Assembly (NCBI GenBank): GCA_011763485.2 | Contig: JAANSK020154451.1 | Coordinates: 1 to 25,653 of the forward strand | From: Isoetes engelmannii | Lineage: Eukaryota > Streptophyta > Lycopodiopsida > Isoetales > Isoetaceae | Length of the DNA stretch: 25,653 nt | Direction: 5' to 3' | Shown: in pieces, positions 9,937 to 19,000 of the stretch | Layout: each line of letters begins with the position of its first letter | Numbering within the stretch: the first letter of the stretch is position 1 | Translations under genes and position numbers: made by a program | Notes under the pieces: generated by a model | The model's database searches: none | What the model was told of the DNA's origin: nothing | Seen by the model: the letters and a program-made list of their open reading frames with translations, nothing else

Positions 9937-10007
9937 GCACCTGGTAGGGATCGAACCTACAACTGCGTGCTTAAAAGGCACATGCTCTCCCACTAAGCTA
10001 CAAGCAC
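9937..10007 (-). tRNA. tRNA-Lys(UUU)-like, duplication copy 2
   Basis: This is the counterpart of the copy at 5551-5621. The T stem (GTAGG/CCTAC) and the anticodon stem with UUU anticodon are intact. The acceptor 3' strand differs (CAGGTGC) and pairs with GTGCTTG only with several G-U wobbles, and the D stem has one wobble. It is still foldable but looks more eroded than the copy at 24239-24309. Confidence 0.5.
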
Positions 10008-10834
10008 TCAACTAACCCGTAAACGTTGTTCTATTTAAAAATGGAAATTGCAAGAAATGGCATAAAAAAAAAGATAGAACCTTATCTTCCATGTCAACTA
10101 TTGGAACTTTCGCACCAACATTATTGTCCTATACCGGAGAATGGAATGAAAACAAAACATGCAAATTTGTCAGTACTATATAGGTTATTTTCCTGATGTT
10201 CAACATTAGTAAAATCACCAACCGATGGACCCTTCTAGTTAGCTTGGTGGTCTTTCCAACTTAAAACTCAACACTGGTAAAATCACTAACCCATGGACTC
10301 TTCTAGTTAGCTTGGTGGTCTTTCCAACTTAAAACAAATCAGATAAACTAAACCTATGACTTATAACCTAAAAGAAGCTAAAAAAATATATTTTCCTCTT
10401 GGGCGTGTGAGGGTTTGAAGGGATGAGGCAATGCGAAGCTTGGCAGCACCATTGAAGGTTGAAAGCGTGAGGCAATGGTGAGCTTGGCAGCACTATTGAG
10501 GGTTGGACATACCGAACCACTTGGAGATAAAGGCAACAGTTAGACATTTATACTTACAAGCCATGGCCAAGGGTAAAAGAACTCTTTTGCCCAAAGGGCA
10601 AATCCTAGAGGTGGAGGGTGAGGACTCAACATCTACCACATAATATGCAATTTAAATTGTGGATATGTGGTCGAAATGCCTAAGGGACTTCGTCAAAGTG
10701 AGGATTTTTATGTTTCCAAACCTTTTTGTTCCTCCTCCACGCTTGGCTTTACAGATAAAAAGTTGAGATGTAATGAAAAATTTACCCTCTTTACACAAAA
10801 CAGAAAGAGACAATTCTGCAAAATATAGAATCTT

Positions 10835-11906
10835 TACATTCTCGAAATTGGGTCGCCCCTATTTCCTGTAGCTTAATGTTCTGTTGACATGTCACATTTT
10901 CCAATATTCCGGAATAGAAGTTGGCTAATCCTATTCCGGGTTACCACTTCAACCGGTTATTTCTTTTAACACAATGTCGATTAACACGAATTCAAGCCAA
11001 TGTCGACTAACACAAATTCAGATTAACACGAATTCAAAGCCGATGTCGACTAACGGAGCTGCCTGGACTGTGTGGAAAGCATGCAAACATCCTTTGCCTG
11101 GGCTGTGTGGAAACCGAAGGATGAGCCCAAATCGTTTCTTAGCCTCTGTCTGTGTCTAGAAGCAGGGAAAGCAAGAACAAAGAAACAAAGAAAGCAAGAA
11201 ACGAAGAAACAGGGCAAGCTAGAAACAAAGAAAGCAAGAAACGAAGAAATCAAGAAATGGAAGAAGAACCGGAAGCAAAGAACCGCAAGCAAGAACCTTA
11301 AGAATGAACCAGAAGAAAGAACTGCAAACTAGAGCGACTGTCGGATCTGTGGACAGATTTGTAGGGCCTAAGGGCGATTTTGGAGAGCCTGAGGGCACTC
11401 TCGCAACTAGGCAGGGGCATTATCTCTGTTTAGCGCGATATATGGCTGGCCAGAGGACATCTCGAGGATACCAAGCTCCTAGAGTAGAGCAAAAGTTGCG
11501 GCAGGGGCGGATTAATGCAGGGAAATAAGGCCAGAAAAATACACAAGTCGAGGTTAAGAAAGAAAGGTTAGCGGCCAGAAGGAATGGCATGCTGGGAATA
11601 GAAACTAGATAAACTTATGGCCAAGCCAAACTCTGCAAAAATTGACGTGGAGTAGAAACAAGCAAGCCTTGAAAACCAAGTGCTACCATAACCTTTGCCC
11701 TAGCCAAGAACTCGAAGAAAGAAGGGGAAAGGCCTCCGCCATAGCCAAGAACTCGAAGAAAGAAGGAAAAAGGCGCCTGGCGAAAATCTGGCCGCTCTGC
11801 TACTTCTTCTTCAGCGGCTCTGCAGCAAGGCAAGCGCCTAAGCAAGGCCAGAAACGGCCTCGAAGGCCTCTACCATAGCCAATAGCTCCCCAATTTCGAG
11901 AATGTA
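10835..11906. mobile_element. Non-autonomous element with 18-bp perfect TIRs
   Basis: TACATTCTCGAAATTGGG at 10835-10852 is repeated exactly, inverted, at 11889-11906. The segment is absent from the homologous place in segmental copy 1, so it is an insertion younger than the duplication. If the outermost TA on each side is a target duplication, the ends would be CATTCTCG...CGAGAATG, which would suit a Tc1/mariner-like element; this is inference. There is no transposase. The inside is made of local repeats: about 29-bp units around AATGTCGACTAACAC (10970-11060), a purine-rich AAAGAAAGCAAGAAACGAAG stretch (11160-11300), and a 41-bp repeat at 11701/11742. The right half is distinctly GC-richer than its surroundings. 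Confidence 0.6.
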
Positions 11907-12004
11907 GGGTCTTGGCCACCTGTCCCCCATTCCTGCCGATGACGCCGGTCGCGGGGCCGCACCGGCAACACCGGAATGGGTCCCAAGTGCCAAGACCCCC
12001 CACA
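11903..12004. repeat. GC-rich foldback (imperfect inverted repeat)
   Basis: The left arm GGGTCTTGGCCACCTG and right arm CAAGTGCCAAGACCC, extended by CCCATTCC/GGAATGGG, fold into an imperfect stem of about 30 bp around a GC-rich middle (about 11935-11975). It abuts the TIR element and is part of the same insertion relative to segmental copy 1. It may be a small foldback element, or the end of a larger element of which only this piece remains. Confidence 0.6.
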
Positions 12005-12386
12005 ATCAATACATCTTACAACCGCAGCTTGTTTAAAAACATGAATAGGAATTTCTGTTGATATTATGCCACATTTGCAGGTTTAACTAAAAAGTCTATG
12101 ATAATGTCAAGTGGTAAGCTTGCTTAAATTGATTAGAAACTGGCATGCACGATAAATTCCATATTTTATTCTTGATTTTATATGAGCAGAGTTTTCTGTC
12201 ATATATTTCACCAACCGATTAGCAACCGATGCAAATTCTCGATGTCCCATGATAATATTAACAGATTCCATCTAAAAAATCCAAGCTTCATAGTAATCGT
12301 TTACTGGAGCATCATGCAGCTTCTGAAGCTACCATTTGTTATTGCTATTACATATGGGCCGTACGACCCCTCTTCTCAAAACATGG

Positions 12387-12540
12387 GCCCCAAGGCATCA
12401 ACTGTTTTTAATGCTTATTGGCCACATTCCGTTCATCCAATTTATTAGATATAAAAGGTAACAACATCAAAATTTGAGCCCCAAGGCATTAACTGTTCTT
12501 AATGCTTATTGGCCATAACACCGTCATTCCATTTATAAAT
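12387..12540. repeat. 91-bp imperfect tandem duplication
   Basis: GCCCCAAGGCAT plus AACTGTT and TTAATGCTTATTGGCCA occur at 12387 and 12478 (offset 91 bp). The block lies where copy 1 has the unrecognised gene, so copy 2 was rearranged here. Confidence 0.8.
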
Positions 12541-13007
12541 TTATACAGGAGATTTCTTGGTTTTTCTCTTAACGATCCTTTTCAATGAAAGAGGACAGGT
12601 TATGGAACTTCACAGGTTCAACCAGCCAATTCTGGCTGCCCACCACCGCCTGGAAAAACAGAGATCATGACCATGTTGCCAATCCCCCCAAGTCCAGTGC
12701 CTTTAACTGCAATACGTCAAAAAACATCAGTTAAGATGCAGAAATCTACCAATTCAGTCATCTCGGGACATAATTGTAGTTAACTCACCTGCATTGAATG
12801 TTGCATTTGCAACCTTGGATACAATCATGCTTTCCCCACAGCAGCAGAATTTTAAGTCAAAACCAGATGAATGATATGGATGGCATTCCTCCAACTTCAT
12901 AAATTACCAAATAATAGAATGTGATGCAGATAGCATTGCTCCGCAAAATTGGAATAGCATTGCACATCCAATGTGACCTGCTCCTATAGCTATTACATAT
13001 CAGAAAT
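12541..13007 (-). other. FRIENDLY 3' UTR and 3' flank
   Basis: This immediate downstream flank of the FRIENDLY stop codon is also present, diverged, at about 8400-8869. No further reading frame joins the gene. I cannot place the poly(A) site with confidence. Confidence 0.55.
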
Positions 13008-16000
13008 TCACTTTTGCTTTGATTTCTGTTTCTTGGCTTCCAGCATGCCCAAGCCTGTACCTAATCCGAGCGGAGCCTTATTTTCTGCCATCTCAGATGA
13101 TTTTAATGGGTCTTCGTCAGTAAGCGCCGCTTCCTTTGTCTCTTTATTAATCTGCGAGTCAGATTTTGTCAGATTAGGCTTCCCTCCAGCTTTATTAACT
13201 CTGGGAACAGAAGCACTCAATGGAATCTTCCCAAAAGGGTCCATATTGTTAGACAGCCCAAGTAATTCAGTTACAGGACCATTTTGTTCAACTAGTGAAC
13301 GCACATTCAATCCCTTTGCAGCAGCCTTCTTGCGGACTTCTGCTGCTGCACGGGCACCACGTTCATCCATTCCTCTTGACCGTGGTATTGCGTCATTAAT
13401 TTTAGGGATTGAACCACGCATGGTTCCTGCTGATGCAGCTTGGAAAGCCTACAGCAGTAATAGAAGAATGCATGACTTCTTGATCAAACATAATACGAGG
13501 AAAAGTGGGGCTCAGGTTACCTTAATGACCTCTGCGGCTTTCTGCACCGCCTGTTGCTGTCCCTTTTGCTTTTCAGCAGAAGCCTAAAACATAGAGGATT
13601 CAGCGTAAAAGATATAAGCTCAACTAAAAACAGACAGATAAGTAATTACCTGCATTTCACGAATTTGAAAAGTCTTAATCCAATTTGCTGATTCCCGTGT
13701 CCTCGAATCCTCTTCTCCCAGCTGTTTTAGAAGTATATTGTATGTGCTACGTTCATGCTGTTAAAAAGACTTCCATTTAGATTATTCAGACCAGCATTCG
13801 CACAAAGGCACGATGCATTACCTGAATTGACAATTTGAAGGCCTTCATACAGTTAAAAGCAATAGCAAGTGCATGATAGCAGATAGCTGTTTGAATGTGA
13901 TCAGGACCTAAAAGACGTTCATTACGCTTAAGTGCCTCCTGAAGATACCTAAGAGCGACATGCATACGCCCAATCTCTTGATACATAACAGCCACATTTA
14001 TGAAGGTTGCAGCAACGTCAGGATGATCAGAACCACAAGATACGCTAAGTAAAAGCAAAGTGCGAGCCATATGGCGGAGCGCAAGTTCTGATTGGTTCAA
14101 GCCATGGTAAAATAAAGCCATATTCCCATAACTGAATGTAGAAAGATCCGAGTTAGAAAAAGCACATGATGAAGGGAAATATTAGGATGATTCGCCACTA
14201 ACAGCCAACCTTGTGAATTTTTACATGCTATGACAGATGCAATAGTTTACTTCAAAATAAACATAACATCCATCCATATTCTTATCTATGAACCATGCTA
14301 CACAGAACGTAAATGAGTAAATTATTTTCCCAACTTCTACACTATATTTTTACTGGTTAAAAATATTACTCCCAGTTGAATTTCATGCATAACAAAAAGC
14401 TATTCTCGGAATTGATGTGCTGCCTATATGCTTTATCAGGATGGTCAGCTTACCTATGTGCTGTATCAGGATGGTCAGGTCCAAGACACCTTTCATTAAT
14501 AATAAGCTCCTTGTGCTGTTGCATGATAGCTCCAGCCAAGTCTCCTGCGTGATAGAGAACCATTGCCAAATACCTAGAAAAAACATACCCAGTTTTATTA
14601 CGAATCATGCAGCCACGTTAAGGCCAAAGTATAGTGTGAAGCATTAGTTTAGATATTCTCATTGTTAGTGAAATGTCAGGGCAACAATACTAGAGCCCAT
14701 GTTCCAAAAAGTGAAGAGGTGAATCCCACACAAAGAGACCACAAGACAAGAACTCATAATTGCTGAAAATAGATATCAAATCGACTCAAATTGCCATAAT
14801 AGTCCTAACCTGCAGCAGTTAGACACCTCACGATGCATGGGCCCACACACCTGTACACAAAAAAAAAAAAAAAGAAATTTAACTATTGTTTTAGTATAAA
14901 ACTTGAGAACAAAGGCAATCTATAATTTAGATTATAGGCCAGCTTACTTCACGTTGCTTCCAATCTTTACCTTGCCATATGCTAGATGGGCAGGTGGAGC
15001 AATGAGGATATAGATAAAACTTACCTATGAAAAGGGACAAATCATACTAAATCTGTTGGGGCACAGATTTATTAAGAGCTAATGCAAATTGAAGCCGTAC
15101 GGCCATGCATCACAGAGACAGGAAGAAGATAATGATCAGGGTTGTATGCATCTGCACCCAAACAGGCATAGATTCACCAAGTTTACATCGGGTTCTACTT
15201 TCTGGAATGGTGAGTTAGACGAAAAAGTATATATGCTTCAAGCAAGCACCATCACTTTCAAACAAGATTCTGGACTCCCATCTCATATCACAAATTTCCA
15301 CGAGCATGACCGAAAGTAAGGTTTACCAACCGTTCTCAACACTTTTATACTTATACGATGGCTTCTCAAGTGTTTTCAAAAGTCCAGCTACATCAGCGCT
15401 GTCCAGGCTTAGGTTAACACTGAAGGGAGAGAATACAGCAAACAGCAGGTAAGACATGAATACACCAGACTCCATCCCAACCTAATCATCTTATAAAAAA
15501 CTTCTATAGGATTTTTAAGTGAATCCCACTCTCTATCCATACTTGACTTTAACAAGAACATATATAGGTCTCCATCCCAGCTCGATGCTTTTGGGAATTC
15601 AAATCATATTGGCTGCGCAGACACTTGAAGGAGCACCAGAAGGCATGTTAAAGGTTTTAAAAGCAGATACTTTCCATGGCCAGCTGTTCCCGCTCCAACA
15701 TAGGTGCAGCATAATATAGCTGAATTAGTCACCCTAAAATGATGGATTTGTTGAGGCAGCTATGCCAGATTGATCTGCGATACTCACCACAGAACTGCAA
15801 CTTGCAGGCCTATTACTAAAAAGCTGCTTATCAACCTCCTTAGCCTCATGGAAACGTCAGCTGAGGAGATCATTTATGGCTTAAAAAAGGGCGTCAAAAT
15901 ATAGTTGTCATAAATGATGATGGCAGGTCACGGCTACACGGCAGACACTTGCTACCTCTGGACGTATTTCATTCTTCTTTGCTGCTCATTTCTCTCTTTA

Positions 16001-19000
16001 ATTGCTTCTTTTCCTAGATTTTTCATCTTTTGCAAACTATACCGATGGGGCATGAATATACACAAACATACAGAACTTCCAGCAATGGGACAAGAGACAT
16101 ACTTGCTGCAAAATGCCAAAAGCTTCAGAAAACATTTCGTAGGCCTCATTAAGCTTTCCCTATAAAATAAACCAAGGTGTAAAGTTCTTGAGGACAAGCA
16201 GACCTTTTATGCATGGAGGCAATGAATAGAAACAAAATAGTTAACTTTCTTTTTTACCTGTGCCAACCGAAGCTTCCCATTCTCAAGAAGATTATGAGCA
16301 TCAGCACAAACAGGTGCTGTATGTTTCACCACTGCTTGTAAATCCAAAATATCCTCTGTTCTAAATGGATTGGGAGAATCAAACACATAATGCCTAGCTG
16401 CCAATGTAATTCCAACCTATATGACAACCATCAAAAGACTCCTCTCGTGAAAAAGTAATAAACATGGATGATGGCAGGCAAAATTATGAGAAACCTAGCT
16501 ATTCTAATAGGTGGGATACAAACCTTCAGGCAGAGATTACGTATAGTTGAAATATTATGAGCCTTAGCCTTTCCATCATCCGGCAATTCAAACTGCATAT
16601 GCATTGCTTATGAAATAAAAGGAAAGCACTCGAACACGAAATAATTGTAAAGGCTATTTTATAGAAAGAACGGAATTTAGTACCTGATATTTAAACTTCA
16701 CATTCTCTTGGATATCAATCCAAACCAAATCTGAAGTTATGCACATGTATAGTGGTTGTTTTCTAGAGTGTCCTTCAACAATAGATAACACATTATCCTT
16801 CTGAATATCCGTGTCAGATGAATCGATCTGATACAGCACAGAGAGAAATTAGCAGAAATGAATGCTTAAACAAAGAATGAAGTTTATATAAAGTTGCATA
16901 TTACAACACACCATAGCTACCAAAAGCTACAGCCTTGACAAATGCTTGCAACTGTGATACCCCTTGATGGATTTGTTAGATGTTAAGATTCCTTAAAAGT
17001 AGAGCAATGTGCTATTTCATTTGATCATTAGTTGGCAAAGATCAAATACCGCATAACTTCGTATATACAACCCAAAAAAAAAAATTGAGCATTGGAAACA
17101 TATGTTCTCAACCTTGCTGGATGATACATTTGATCTTCCTCCATGACCTCTATCTTTCTTCTTTCTCTTCGATGAACCATTTCCGTTGTTTTTCAGCTGT
17201 TTTCCAGGAGAGACCACGTCACCCTCTGCTGGTTTCGCATTTGATAGCAGTTGAAATGAAGCAGCATCTTCTAAACCTAGAAAACAGTTGAGGAAGTGAG
17301 CAATTGCACCCCCCACATCCTGATCTAGTGTTTCACGTAGTACACCCTGGAAAAGACAGAGAATCCAGGATTAACATACTACTTGCAAATACAACATAAC
17401 CAGCACTACATATTAAACATCAAAATAGAATTGTCTTACTACGCTAAGTCTTAGGCAATTTGACTCGAGTGCAATCCGAAAAATACCTTTAAAACATGCT
17501 TTGCTGATCGAACAACCATTTCTACAACACAGAGAGTCCATATATGAGGCAACTGTTTTGCCAGCATAGCAACCTGATAGGAATATTTAATAGTGCAGTT
17601 ACAGTTAGCATATGACATGACTCTCAATGGAGGAATCAATACTATGCTCACACCTTTCCAAGATATCTGACATTGATTCCATGTGCGTGAAGAGCTTCCG
17701 TTAGTGTTTGGCCATCCATTGGTGAAACCTCCAAACTACTTAGGTCTTGAACAAACTTTGGCAGAACCGTATCCACCAAATAGTTACCTGCCTTTCTTAC
17801 TAATGCCTCATCTGCGGCTACCTCCTGCAAAAATATGAGATAAACACAGAATAACGTTATACTCTTAACAAGCATATGAAACAGAACTTCACGTCTGAAA
17901 TTATAAATAAAACCATATCCGACAATTTGAAACTTGATAAGCACACACGAATGAATGCGCATAGAACAAGCAAAATACCTCAGGATCACCAGTTACATTA
18001 AAATCAGTAAAAACATTAGGGTTAAGAAGAATTGGGGAGAGATTCTTCTTTGGCGACACTGTGCCAATATCAGTGCCCACGTCCTCTTCCTTGGTAAGCT
18101 TTGATCTCTCTGATGATTCTATCTGAATCAAGAAGAGTAGCAATCAGATGTAATAGATCCCATCTTTCCAAATCATACAAACTTTACCTGACAAAATGCT
18201 GCAACGAGCTCTGGACGCAGAACGCACAGACGTGATCCAAGTCCAGTATAATTGACATCCCGTGGAGTAGTTCTCATCAAGTCAAGAATATAGTACCTAA
18301 TAGCCACAGAAGGGACATCATAAACACCCAGGACCTATATATCTTGCCTATTATAGAATAAGAACCTGTTATCACTGCCAACAATGCCCTTGCACTCAAC
18401 GGGGGCACATATTTTTATTCGTGCTCCAGATCCATCAAGAACTTCGTGCTCTTTAATATGTATACCTTTTCCTGCCTCAACAACCTGAATTTAAAAGCAG
18501 AGAAGAGTTAGAACATCAGTCTAGAAGCAGAGGGATACATGATAGCAAAGTCTTTTTCCCCCAAACACTTGCGCCTTCGAAAAAATTGGAATAAAATCAA
18601 TCACACATTGAAAGGAAACAAAAATCTAACACGTGCAGACTATTTTACAAACTTTAAAGGTATTTCATGCACTAAGCAGTGTTGTATAGGAGAGATATTC
18701 CCCAATACAAACAGACAGTCTCGGCCTTGTTATCGAAAACATATGACCAAAGCCCTCCGTGTGATCTGCTGAAAGGGCTTTTCTTAAAAACATCTGCAAA
18801 ACAATGTACCTTCATGTGAAACTTTTCATTCCAGGATATCTTTTTCCCATTGTCTATAGATCCATATAACAGTGTTTCTGTTTTATCGCCTTGAAGTATT
18901 CCTGGAATAATGCTCTGCAACAAAATCAAATAAAAACAGTTGATGCTCCGTAATTGTTATAGGATTTCTGAAAAGAACTTACCTGGGCAACAACTCTATG

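Larger units (their letters stand above)
8870..13001. repeat. Tandem segmental duplication, copy 2
   Basis: This second copy of the 4.2-kb unit directly abuts the FRIENDLY gene. Relative to copy 1 it has an insertion of about 1.17 kb (about 10838-12004), lacks the segment matching 6807-8335, and has extra internal tandem duplications (96 bp at 9231-9422, 48 bp at 9661-9756, 91 bp near 12387-12540). Its right end is the original 3' flank of FRIENDLY, so the unit was probably copied leftward from here. At the junction 8869/8870 the FRIENDLY 3' flank runs straight into the unit's left edge. Confidence 0.9.
13008..17824 (-). other. FMT: FRIENDLY exon map, exons 16-28
   Basis: Coding exons in transcript order: 16 17824-17654; 17 17573-17487; 18 17346-17113; 19 16827-16684; 20 16592-16524; 21 16416-16258; 22 16159-16103; 23 14850-14810 (41-nt microexon coding [13 protein letters not shown]); 24 14573-14454; 25 14131-13822; 26 13757-13650; 27 13583-13521; 28 13448-13008 including TGA. 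Exons 16-22 and 25-28 sit on codon boundaries at nearly every junction, while exons 23 and 24 end in phase 2. The peptide AHPDLIHAF, found in Arabidopsis between the equivalents of exons 27 and 28, is missing and is not hidden in the intron. Confidence 0.88.

Noticed and set aside
11072-11528. Two overlapping plus-strand frames rich in K/E/R, resembling a charged protein
   Set aside because: They lie in the purine-rich repeats inside the TIR element. The composition follows from the repeat, and no domain or splice context supports coding.
10835-12004. LTR-type element as the explanation for the insertion in copy 2
   Set aside because: There are no long direct terminal repeats, no primer-binding-site-like start and no gag or pol similarity. 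The ends are inverted, not direct.
12973-13587. A 204-codon plus-strand frame
   Set aside because: It is antisense to FRIENDLY exons 27-28, whose minus-strand frame matches the family; the plus frame is a shadow.
15089-15719. 60-80-codon plus-strand frames in the large FRIENDLY intron
   Set aside because: No domain, no plausible splice or start context and ordinary composition; open by chance in an AT-rich intron.
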